In this document: positions 1-6,802 of the stretch, piece by piece
Layout of the letters: each line of letters starts with the position of its first letter
Numbering within the stretch: the stretch's first letter is position 1
Assembly: GCA_910585935.1 (NCBI GenBank)
Contig: CAJUHN010000201.1
Span: 1-7,200, forward strand
From: an uncultured Lachnospiraceae bacterium
Lineage (GTDB): Bacteria > Bacillota > Clostridia > Lachnospirales > Lachnospiraceae
DNA: 7,200 bases
Reading direction: 5' to 3'
Position numbers and translations under genes: made by a program
The notes under the pieces: model-generated
Databases searched by the model: none
Told to the model about the DNA's origin: nothing
The model's input: only the letters and a program-made list of their open reading frames with translations

Positions 1-144
1 GAGGCAAGGAAGTATTCCAAAAGAAGCCCCTTGGAAGACGTCGGCACTTAGCAAATAGCCTTACAGGCTGTGCGCTTAGTACCGCTACGTCTGGAACGGA
101 GCGAAAGCGCGGCTTCATTGGAATACTTCCTTGCCGTAGCGACC
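1..144 (+). repeat. Structured dispersed repeat, copy 1 (candidate structured RNA or hairpin element)
   Basis: This is an imperfect palindrome seen almost from its left end. Positions 3-20 pair perfectly with 118-135 over 18 bp. Inside lie GAAGCC (23-28) with GGCTTC (111-116), and AGACGT (36-41) with ACGTCT (87-92). CGG (42-44) can pair with CCG (82-84). An apical hairpin is formed by AGCC (57-60) and GGCT (66-69). A small GC-GAAA-GC hairpin sits at 101-108. Blocks 21-50 and 76-116 are identical to copy 2 (2093-2122 and 2152-2192), while the outer stem and apical hairpin differ. GTAGCGACC (136-144) and a short T run follow the stem. There is no plausible ORF. It could be a non-coding RNA, a MITE-like mobile hairpin or a bidirectional terminator, and I do not recognise the family. 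The strand is nominal. The left boundary is uncertain because the window begins there. Confidence 0.8.
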
Positions 145-201
145 CATTTTTAACTTTCGCAATCACCTAAAATAAATAGAATAAGAAAGGGTAGAAATAA
201 T

Positions 202-1890
202 ATGAAAACACAAGAAGAATTAAAGGCACAATTACAGCAAATCGACCGAAAGGGTTATAAGGCATATAAAATATTGGAAGGGGAATATGATTTTGGAACA
301 TATCGGCTCTGTATTGATCATGTACAAGGTGATCCATTTGCAACCCCTTCACGAGTGAGGATTGTCTATCGAAATCGTGGGAATATTAATTCACAGTATT
401 TTGAAGAAAAACATCGGAGAATAGCAGTGGAAGACTATTTGTTACGGCGTCTGCACCAGAATTTAAAAGGTGACAAAAATATGAAACACTTAAATAATAA
501 AACAGAGTATCGTCAGGCGAAAGGTTCTGGAAAAAGTGGTCTAGTAACAACATGTCGGACTGGTCAGGAAATATTAGAACGGACAGCGATGAGAATTACA
601 GAGAATATGATTGAAGCACGTATAGAAGTTGGATTTCCAGCATTTGGAAGAACAATAGCGGCTGAAGAATTGAGTCAGATTTTATTTTTTCAACTGCCAG
701 ATTTAGCAGAAAAGACATTTCATATTCAACCAAAGATGCAGAAAGAACTTGATGAAACGATAAAGCTTGCCGATGACCAGCAATATATACGCGAGGAATT
801 AACACGCAGAAATCTGGTAGCTTTTGTGGCAGATGGTTCTATACTGCCTAGAGAAAGTGGTGTATCACAGCGCCCGATGAAAAATGCAGTTGTATTCAAA
901 AGTCCAGATAGTCTTTCCATAGTATTAGAACTTCCACATCACAAAAAAATGCGAGGAATGGGTATTCCTGCTGGCATCACAGTGATTGTAGGTGGTGGTT
1001 TTCATGGTAAATCGACACTTTTAAAGGCTCTTGAACGCGGTATATATAACCATATCGCAGGAGATGGACGAGAATTTGTGATAACTGATGAGAGTGCATT
1101 TAAATTGCGTGCAGAGGAACAACGCTGTATTCATGAAACTGATATTTCAATGTTTATCAGCAATCTCCCAATACATTCAGATACAACCCGATTTTCTACT
1201 GAAAATGCAAGTGGCAGTACTTCACAAGCTGCAAATACAATAGAAGCTCTGGCAGCAGACAGTAAAGTATTATTGATTGATGAAGATACTTCAGCAACAA
1301 ACTTTATGATTCGGGATGGACGTATGGCACAGCTTGTATCTGATGAAAAAGAACCCATCACTCCATTTATCCGCAAGATTCGCAGTCTATATTGCGAGCT
1401 AGGCATATCCACTATATTAGTAGCAGGAAGTTCAGGAGATTATCTGTCAGTTGCCGATACCGTTTTACAGATGGATTGTTATGAAACAAAAGATGTAACA
1501 GAACATGCAAAACAGCTTACAATCCCATTAATAGAAGAAAAGGTGAAAAAAACAACATGGTTAAAATGGTCAGTTCATACAAAGAAAATTGAAAAAGTGC
1601 GAGTACATGGTTGTGATAGCTTACTTCTGGATAAAAATGAAATCGATCTGCGCTATCTGGAACAGATTGTTGACGAGAGCCAAATCGCGGCACTTGCCTA
1701 TATTATGCAATATATTTTAGGACAACTTGCAGATGGAAAAAAGACAGCTTTATACCTCGCAGAAGAAGCTGCACATAAGTTAGAAAAAGAAGGGATTCTA
1801 TCTATGACTCCCAAAAACTATGGAGCAGGTGCAGCATCTGCTGTGCGAAAACAAGAAATACTCGCATGTTTAACAAGATATCGCTTATAA
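202..1890 (+). CDS. ABC-class ATPase of the COG3044 / PF09818 family
   Basis: This 562-residue cytoplasmic protein has no signal peptide or membrane segment. The ATPase core lies at about residues 240-430. It has a glycine-rich Walker A, GGGFHGKST (264-272), and a Walker B ending in LLIDED (357-362) followed by TSATNF. A signature-like NASGSTSQA (335-343) lies between them, and AGSSGDY (408-414) sits about 45 residues after Walker B. This order and the unusual signature are those of the 'predicted ATPase of the ABC class' family, which is not a transporter subunit. The only structurally studied relative I recall is trypanosome MRB1590, an RNA-editing factor with an RNA-binding pore. RNA binding here is therefore inference, and the bacterial role is unknown. 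The N-terminal third (1-235) and the C-terminal extension (about 440-562) match the full-length architecture. The ATG is preceded by AAAGGG (186-191). No operon partner is adjacent: copy 1 of the repeat lies 57 bp upstream and the next gene starts 605 bp downstream. The family call is firm; the function is not. Confidence 0.88.
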   Translation: MKTQEELKAQLQQIDRKGYKAYKILEGEYDFGTYRLCIDHVQGDPFATPSRVRIVYRNRGNINSQYFEEKHRRIAVEDYLLRRLHQNLKGDKNMKHLNNKTEYRQAKGSGKSGLVTTCRTGQEILERTAMRITENMIEARIEVGFPAFGRTIAAEELSQILFFQLPDLAEKTFHIQPKMQKELDETIKLADDQQYIREELTRRNLVAFVADGSILPRESGVSQRPMKNAVVFKSPDSLSIVLELPHHKKMRGMGIPAGITVIVGGGFHGKSTLLKALERGIYNHIAGDGREFVITDESAFKLRAEEQRCIHETDISMFISNLPIHSDTTRFSTENASGSTSQAANTIEALAADSKVLLIDEDTSATNFMIRDGRMAQLVSDEKEPITPFIRKIRSLYCELGISTILVAGSSGDYLSVADTVLQMDCYETKDVTEHAKQLTIPLIEEKVKKTTWLKWSVHTKKIEKVRVHGCDSLLLDKNEIDLRYLEQIVDESQIAALAYIMQYILGQLADGKKTALYLAEEAAHKLEKEGILSMTPKNYGAGAASAVRKQEILACLTRYRL

Positions 1891-2340
1891 TACAATTTAT
1901 ATCATCTTTTTATTATAATAAGTGAGATAAAAAAAGACAGGTATTTTACTATTTTTTTTGTTGAGAGAACATTTTACCAAAAGGTTTACACGACAAGAAA
2001 CTATTATCATTTAATAATTTCTAATAACAGCCACAATTCTATTCGTAAACTAGCCTGTGTCACGAACTAGCGGAGGAAAGACCTCAGTCCAAAAGAAGCC
2101 CCTTGGAAGACGTCGGCACTTAATGAGTGAACCTGCAAAGGTTCGGCGAATTTAGTACCGCTACGTCTGGAACGGAGCGAAAGCGCGGCTTCGTTGGAAT
2201 GAGGTCTTTCCGTAGCGAACATATTTTGCAAAATGAAAAGAATAGATAAGATTTAAACTTAATAAATATAGAAAATGCACATAAGAAAAATAAAAGGATA
2301 AAAATGGTATGTGAGATATGAATAATTTTTACGGATATAG
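1891..2340. other. AT-rich intergenic region with no gene
   Basis: Apart from repeat copy 2 (about 2070-2220) I see no coding sequence here. The first 70 bp after the ATPase stop contain an A7 run (1929-1935) and a T8 run (1952-1959) that could act together as a weak terminator, but there is no GC-rich stem. AACTAGC occurs twice just left of the repeat (2048-2054 and 2065-2071). Positions 2221-2340 are A-rich and hold no convincing signal until the operon promoter at 2341. Confidence 0.6.
2070..2220 (+). repeat. Structured dispersed repeat, copy 2
   Basis: This has the same architecture as copy 1. The terminal stem joins 2075-2092 to 2194-2211, 18 positions with a single G·A mismatch (2087/2199). 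GAAGCC (2095-2100) pairs with GGCTTC (2187-2192), and AGACGT (2108-2113) with ACGTCT (2163-2168). Blocks 2093-2122 and 2152-2192 are identical to copy 1. The apical segment is different in sequence but folds as GAACCT (2129-2134) with AGGTTC (2139-2144), closed by a GCAA tetraloop. Compared with copy 1, the terminal stem differs at seven 5'-arm positions, six of which have a matching change on the 3' arm. GTAGCGAAC (2212-2220) follows, matching copy 1 at 8 of 9 bases. The copy lies between the ATPase gene and the beta-glucoside promoter, about 120 bp before the -35 box. The exact ends are not certain. Confidence 0.85.
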
Positions 2341-2369
2341 TTGACAAAATTTGTGTTATATGCTAAAAT
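2341..2369 (+). promoter_or_regulatory. Sigma-A-type promoter of the beta-glucoside operon
   Basis: A perfect -35 box TTGACA (2341-2346) is separated by exactly 17 bp from TAAAAT (2364-2369), a five-of-six match to the -10 consensus. TG at 2361-2362 gives an extended -10. The predicted start point, around 2376, lies just before the antiterminator site, so the leader RNA begins where a LicT/BglG-type leader should. No convincing cre operator is visible around it. Confidence 0.85.
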
Positions 2370-2385
2370 AAAATTCGTATAAAAC

Positions 2386-2414
2386 GGATTGTTACTGGTA
2401 AAGCAGGCTATACT
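2386..2414 (+). promoter_or_regulatory. Ribonucleic antiterminator (RAT) site for the LicT/BglG-type regulator
   Basis: The 29-nt segment begins GGATTGTTACTG and continues with a six-base loop and GCAGGC. This is the canonical BglG/LicT RAT arrangement, in which CTG (2395-2397) pairs with CAG (2404-2406). The last five bases, ATACT, replace the usual AAACC, and T2409 replaces an A, so the lower RAT helix is weaker than the textbook version: G2386 faces T2414 and T2390 faces T2409. The site overlaps the 5' arm of the downstream terminator at 2410-2414, so the two structures are mutually exclusive. Binding of the dimeric CAT domain of the adjacent regulator should stabilise the RAT and allow read-through. 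Confidence 0.9.
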
Positions 2415-2463
2415 AATTTATACACTATTGTTTTGCATAGTGGAAATTAGTATGGTCTTTTTT
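2410..2463 (+). terminator. Leader intrinsic terminator controlled by antitermination
   Basis: The outer stem joins ATACTAATTT (2410-2419) perfectly to AAATTAGTAT (2444-2453). An inner stem joins CACTAT (2423-2428) to ATAGTG (2437-2442), around an eight-base loop. A U-rich tract ending in six Ts (2458-2463) follows. The terminator lies 32 bp before the regulator start codon. It should stop transcription before all four genes unless the overlapping RAT is bound, which makes the operon autoregulated. Confidence 0.9.
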
Positions 2464-2495
2464 GCGCGTTAATTTCCAGATAGGGAGGAATAGCC

Positions 2496-3329
2496 TTGTT
2501 TATTGATAAAGTAATCAATAATAATCTGGTTCGGTCTAAGAATATTCACGGGCGGGAAATTTTGGTGATGGGATGCGGTTTGGGATTTAAGAAGCATGTC
2601 GGAGATTCCATTGAGGAAGAAAAGATAGAAAAAATCTATACCATGAATGATGATAAGGGACAAAATCAGCTAGAAGAAATTTTAGCAAGAATGCCTTTGG
2701 AATATATTCAGCTCACCAATAAAATTGTCGATTATGCGTGTGTTTCATTAGGAAAGACTTTGAACAGCAATATTTATCTGACTCTATGTGATCATATCAG
2801 TTTTGCTCTTGAAAGGGTAAAAAAGAATATTCTGATTAAAAATGCACTTTTGCTCGAAATTAAACGCTTTTATAATCATGAATATTTAATCGGTGTAGAG
2901 GCGTTACAGATGATTTATAATGATACAGGTATTCAATTACCTGTTGATGAAGCTGGATTTATGGCACTGCATTTTGTAAATGCGGGCATAGATTCGATTG
3001 GAATCGGACAGACTCAGGAAATGATGAAAGTGATTCAGAACATTGTGAATATTGTAAAGTATCACTTTAATATTGAATTAAATGAAAATTCTATTCACTA
3101 TGAGCGGTTTATTACACATTTAAAATTTTTTGTGAAGCGTGTATTTGCCGGACAGGAGATTGATGAAGGCGATGAAGACTTTTTTCTCACTATCAAAAAT
3201 CAATATAAAAAGGCATTTGCATGTGTGGAGAAGGTTCAAGACTATATAAAGAAAGAATATGGAATGTCGTTGACAAATGATGAAATGATGTATTTGACAG
3301 TTCACATTCACAGAGTCACGATAAAGTAA
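2496..3329 (+). CDS. licT: BglG/LicT-family transcriptional antiterminator
   Basis: This 277-residue cytoplasmic RNA-binding regulator has the family's standard length. The N-terminal CAT domain (about 1-55) opens with the typical KVINNN and includes GFKKHVGD (30-37). PRD1 (about 65-170) and PRD2 (about 172-277) follow. All four regulatory histidines appear present: H100 (LCDH) and H159 (ALHF) in PRD1, H208 (THLK) and H270 (TVHIH) in PRD2. These match the classical LicT positions within one residue. In the family, EIIB phosphorylates PRD1 to inhibit, and HPr phosphorylates PRD2 to activate. The start is TTG, placed five bases after GGGAGGAA (2483-2490). No nearby ATG gives the conserved N terminus. 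It is the first gene of its operon, behind its own RAT and terminator, and 65 bp before the permease. The symbol is by homology to Bacillus LicT. Confidence 0.95.
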   Translation: MFIDKVINNNLVRSKNIHGREILVMGCGLGFKKHVGDSIEEEKIEKIYTMNDDKGQNQLEEILARMPLEYIQLTNKIVDYACVSLGKTLNSNIYLTLCDHISFALERVKKNILIKNALLLEIKRFYNHEYLIGVEALQMIYNDTGIQLPVDEAGFMALHFVNAGIDSIGIGQTQEMMKVIQNIVNIVKYHFNIELNENSIHYERFITHLKFFVKRVFAGQEIDEGDEDFFLTIKNQYKKAFACVEKVQDYIKKEYGMSLTNDEMMYLTVHIHRVTIK

Positions 3330-3394
3330 AATACTTATGGATATTAATAAAGTAGGAAACTTTTTATTATTATTTTATATAAGGAGGAAGGAAA

Positions 3395-5287
3395 ATGAAC
3401 TATCAAGAATTAGGAAACAAAATATTGAACTTGGTGGGCGGAAAAGAAAATGTCAGTAAAGTGACACACTGTGCTACACGCCTGCGATTTAATCTAAAAG
3501 ATGATTCTAAAGCACAGACAGAAGCATTGAAAAAGACGGCTGGGGTATTAGGGGTAGTAAAAAATGGGGGGCAATATCAGATTATTATCGGAAATGATGT
3601 CAATCATGTATATAAGCCTATCGCAGAGGTTTGTGAACAGGCGAATAGTACAAATGCAGGAAATGATGAACCAGAAGAAAAGAAGAGCTTAGGGGCACGT
3701 TTTATTGATACCATTACGGGTATTTTCACTCCGATTCTTCCTGCTATTACCGCTGCCGGAATGTTAAAAGCCGTTCTTGCGGTGCTCACAGCATTCCATT
3801 TGATCGATACAAGTGGAAGCACTTATCAGGTTATTAACTTTATGGCAGATGCGGCGTTTTATTTTCTACCGATTCTGTTAGCGAATTCTGCAGCTAAGAA
3901 ATTTAATTGTAATCCTTATCTTGCTATGATGATTGGAGGTATTCTATTACATCCTAATTTTGTAAATATGGTAGCAGCTTCTAAGGAAACGGGAGAAGCG
4001 ATCAGGCTGTTTTTTATTCCAGTTTATAATGCAGGATATTCTTCTTCTGTAATTCCAATTATTTTATCAGTATGGTTTATGTCATATGTAGAACCTATTG
4101 CGGATAAAATATCTCCGAAAGCGATTAAATTTTTTACAAAACCATTGTTAACAGTTCTAGTTGCAGGTGCAGTATCTTTATGTGCATTAGGACCTGTAGG
4201 ATATATTGTAGCAGGATGGATTGCAGATGGCGTAAATCTTTTAAATACTTATGTGAGTTGGTTAGTACCTTTGGCACTTGGCGGTTTATTCCCTCTGCTC
4301 GTTATGACAGGAACTCATTATGGAATCATTCCTATTGGTATTAATAACCGAATGACGACAGGATTTGATACGATTGTATATCCTGCAAATCTAGCTTCTA
4401 ATATCGCACAGGGAGCAGCTACATTTGCAGTTGCATTTAAGACAAAATCACAGGAAGTAAAACAATTAGCTACATCGGCTGGTATCACTGCTGTATGTGG
4501 AATCACAGAGCCTGCATTATATGGTATTAATATGCGATTTAAAACACCTTTAATTTCTGCTTGTATTGGTGGAGCGGTAGGTGGTCTTTATATGGGGCTT
4601 TTGAAAGTAAAAAATTATGGCGGAGGTTCTCCGGGACTCATGACTTTGCCGGGATATATTGGAGGAGAAGGTTTTACTGACTTACTTCATGCATGTATTG
4701 GATTAAGCATTGCTTTTGTAGTTGCTTTTGCAGCAAGCTTTGTTTTATATAAAGATAAAGAAATACAAGAAACTACTTTGCCAGAAGTTTTAGAAGAAAA
4801 GAAAAGTAATGTTTCAGGAACACAAGAAATAAAAACAATTACGATCAGTTGTCCAGTAAAAGGAAAACTTATGTCTTTAAGTAAAGTAAGTGATCCCACT
4901 TTTGCTCAGGAGATTATGGGAAAAGGTGCGGCAATACTTCCGGAAGAAAATACATTTGTATCTCCAGTGAATGGGACAGTACAAATGGTGTTTGATACAA
5001 AACATGCGATTGGCTTTCTGTCAGAACAAGGAGCCGAGGTTCTTATGCATGTGGGAATTGATACTGTAAATTTAGAAGGAAAGTATTTTGAAGCGTTAGT
5101 GAAGACTGGGGACAAAGTCCAAGTTGGAACACCTGTTTTAAAAGCGAATCTGGAAGAAATAAAGAAAGCTGGATATGAAATTGTGACACCTGTTATCATA
5201 ACAAATAGTGCAGATTATAAAGATGTGATCACAGGAGAAGAAGGAAATATGGAAAGAACAAAATCTATGATAAAGATTATTTGTTAA
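3395..5287 (+). CDS. bglP: PTS beta-glucoside transporter subunit EIIBCA
   Basis: This integral membrane permease takes up a beta-glucoside and phosphorylates it during transport. Its 630 residues are arranged B-C-A, as in BglP/BglF. EIIB (about 1-85) carries the phosphocysteine C26 in THCATRLRF. EIIC (about 103-455) has about ten hydrophobic segments and the conserved GITEPALYG (369-377) of glucose/beta-glucoside-family porters. A charged linker (about 453-482) leads to EIIA-Glc-type domain residues 485-620. There H537 and the phosphoacceptor H552 (LMHVGIDT) are 15 residues apart, as in EIIA-Glc. The ATG is set by AAGGAGG (3381-3387), seven bases upstream. The gene follows the antiterminator by 65 bp with no second RAT, so it should be co-transcribed. 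The exact sugar (salicin, arbutin, cellobiose or gentiobiose) cannot be read from the sequence. The symbol follows Bacillus. Confidence 0.95.
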   Translation: MNYQELGNKILNLVGGKENVSKVTHCATRLRFNLKDDSKAQTEALKKTAGVLGVVKNGGQYQIIIGNDVNHVYKPIAEVCEQANSTNAGNDEPEEKKSLGARFIDTITGIFTPILPAITAAGMLKAVLAVLTAFHLIDTSGSTYQVINFMADAAFYFLPILLANSAAKKFNCNPYLAMMIGGILLHPNFVNMVAASKETGEAIRLFFIPVYNAGYSSSVIPIILSVWFMSYVEPIADKISPKAIKFFTKPLLTVLVAGAVSLCALGPVGYIVAGWIADGVNLLNTYVSWLVPLALGGLFPLLVMTGTHYGIIPIGINNRMTTGFDTIVYPANLASNIAQGAATFAVAFKTKSQEVKQLATSAGITAVCGITEPALYGINMRFKTPLISACIGGAVGGLYMGLLKVKNYGGGSPGLMTLPGYIGGEGFTDLLHACIGLSIAFVVAFAASFVLYKDKEIQETTLPEVLEEKKSNVSGTQEIKTITISCPVKGKLMSLSKVSDPTFAQEIMGKGAAILPEENTFVSPVNGTVQMVFDTKHAIGFLSEQGAEVLMHVGIDTVNLEGKYFEALVKTGDKVQVGTPVLKANLEEIKKAGYEIVTPVIITNSADYKDVITGEEGNMERTKSMIKIIC

Positions 5288-5324
5288 TAAAAGAGTATCT
5301 AAATTTTCTTAAAGAGGTGATTAT

Positions 5325-6761
5325 ATGGCATTGAGTGAAACATTTTTGTGGGGTGGAGCTACTGCGGCGAATCAGTGTGAAGGAGCTTATACAGAAGGTG
5401 GGCGAGGTCTTGCCAATGTAGATGTGATTCCTCATGGCGCAGATCGTTCGGCTGTGATGAGAGGAACTATGCATATGACAGAGTTGGATAAAGAGCATTA
5501 TTATCCAGCTCTGGAGGGAATTGATTTTTATCATCATTATAAAGAGGATATCCGCATGTTTGCGGAGATGGGTTTTAAGGTGTTCCGACTGTCGATTGCG
5601 TGGTCCAGGATTTATCCGAAAGGAGATGAAACAGAACCCAATGAAGAGGGATTGCTGTTTTATGAGAATGTATTGAAGGAATGTAAAAAATATGGGATTG
5701 AGCCACTTGTGACCATTACACATTTTGACTGTCCGATGCATTTGATTACAGAATATGGGGGATGGAAAAATAGGAAGATGGTGGAATTTTATAAAAGGCT
5801 GGTGATTACACTTTTTACCCGTTATAAAGGGCTTGTGAAATATTGGCTGACATTTAATGAAATCAATATGATTCTCCATTTGCCATTTATGGGTGCAGGG
5901 CTTTTGTTTGAAGAAGGAGAGGATCAGACAAAAGCAAAGTATTTGAGCGCTCATCATGAACTGGTAGCAAGTGCATATGCTACGAAACTCGCACATGATA
6001 TAGATCCTGAAAATAAGGTCGGCTGTATGCTCGCTGCGGGAGAGTACTATCCTTATAGTCCACTTCCAGAAGATGTGTGGGAGGCTAAGAAAAAGGACAG
6101 AGATAATTTACTTTTTATAGATGTTCAGGCGAGAGGGTATTATCCTAATTATGCGTGGAAGAAATTTGAGCAGATGGGGATAGAGCTGAACATGACAGAA
6201 GAAGATAAAAGGATTTTGAGAGAAAATACAGTAGATTTTATCAGTTTTTCTTATTATTCTTCTCGCTGCATCACAACACAAGAAGGGGTAGGAGAAACGA
6301 TAGGAAATGCTTTTAAGGGAACAAAAAACCCATATTTAAAGGTTTCTGAATGGGGATGGCAGATTGATCCACTGGGACTTCGTATTACATTAAATTCTCT
6401 GTATGATCGGTATCAGAAGCCGTTGTTTATTGTGGAAAATGGTCTTGGAGCAAAAGATGAGCTGATAGAGGATGAAGAAGGGAATCTGACGGTTAATGAT
6501 GATTATCGCATTGAGTATTTGAGAGAGCATATTAAGGCTTTGAAACAGGCAGTAGAGGAAGATGGAGTGGAGCTTTTAGGTTATACACCTTGGGGGTGTA
6601 TTGATCTTGTGAGCGCTTCAACAGGAGAGATGAGTAAGAGGTATGGTTTTATTTATGTGGATAAAAAAGATGATGGATCAGGGACAATAAAACGCTATAA
6701 AAAGAAATCTTATGATTGGTATAAAAAAGTGATCGAATCAAATGGGGAATGTTTAGATTGA
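5325..6761 (+). CDS. bglA: 6-phospho-beta-glucosidase, glycoside hydrolase family 1
   Basis: This 478-residue cytoplasmic enzyme hydrolyses the 6-phospho-beta-glucoside delivered by the neighbouring EIIBCA to glucose 6-phosphate and an aglycone or glucose. It is a complete GH1 (beta/alpha)8 protein. The N-terminal signature FLWGGATAANQCEGA (7-21) is intact. The acid/base glutamate is E179 in TFNEIN, and the nucleophile is E371 in IVENGLG. TPWGCIDLVSASTGEMSKRY (421-440) followed by GFIYVD supplies the Ser-Lys-Tyr phosphate-binding pattern (S430, K438, Y440 are the likely residues) that marks 6-phospho-glycosidases rather than plain beta-glucosidases. The ATG follows AAGAGGTGA (5312-5320), four bases upstream. 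It lies 37 bp after the permease stop with no terminator between. Family alternatives such as 6-phospho-beta-galactosidase are less likely given the beta-glucoside permease next door. Confidence 0.95.
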   Translation: MALSETFLWGGATAANQCEGAYTEGGRGLANVDVIPHGADRSAVMRGTMHMTELDKEHYYPALEGIDFYHHYKEDIRMFAEMGFKVFRLSIAWSRIYPKGDETEPNEEGLLFYENVLKECKKYGIEPLVTITHFDCPMHLITEYGGWKNRKMVEFYKRLVITLFTRYKGLVKYWLTFNEINMILHLPFMGAGLLFEEGEDQTKAKYLSAHHELVASAYATKLAHDIDPENKVGCMLAAGEYYPYSPLPEDVWEAKKKDRDNLLFIDVQARGYYPNYAWKKFEQMGIELNMTEEDKRILRENTVDFISFSYYSSRCITTQEGVGETIGNAFKGTKNPYLKVSEWGWQIDPLGLRITLNSLYDRYQKPLFIVENGLGAKDELIEDEEGNLTVNDDYRIEYLREHIKALKQAVEEDGVELLGYTPWGCIDLVSASTGEMSKRYGFIYVDKKDDGSGTIKRYKKKSYDWYKKVIESNGECLD

Positions 6762-6802
6762 AGTGTTTATAAAAAAATAGAGTATAGTTAGGAGGAATCG
6801 TG

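Noticed and set aside
1..144. Insertion-sequence end or TnpB/IscB guide RNA
   Set aside because: No transposase, TnpB or IscB reading frame lies near any of the three copies, and I could not match the core to a known guide RNA or ribozyme. A non-autonomous element remains possible.
145..201. Promoter of the ATPase gene
   Set aside because: TAAAAT (168-173) resembles a -10 box, but no acceptable -35 lies at 16-18 bp upstream, so I could not support a promoter.
1921..1960. Rho-independent terminator for the ATPase gene
   Set aside because: There are only A7 and T8 runs with a tiny GTATTTTAC palindrome and no GC-containing stem. It may work weakly but is not supported enough to list.
2270..2400. 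CcpA-binding cre operator
   Set aside because: I scanned the promoter and leader by eye for the WTGNAANCGNWNNCW-type pattern and found no convincing match.
3346..3368. Hairpin between the antiterminator and permease genes
   Set aside because: AATAAAGT with ACTTTTTATT is a very weak AT stem with mismatched length. There is no RAT beside it, so a second antitermination site is not supported.
5277..5996. A 239-residue open frame on the minus strand
   Set aside because: It lies wholly antisense to the 3' end of the permease and the well-supported GH1 gene. Its Cys/His/Phe-rich composition resembles no family, and it has no clear ribosome binding site.
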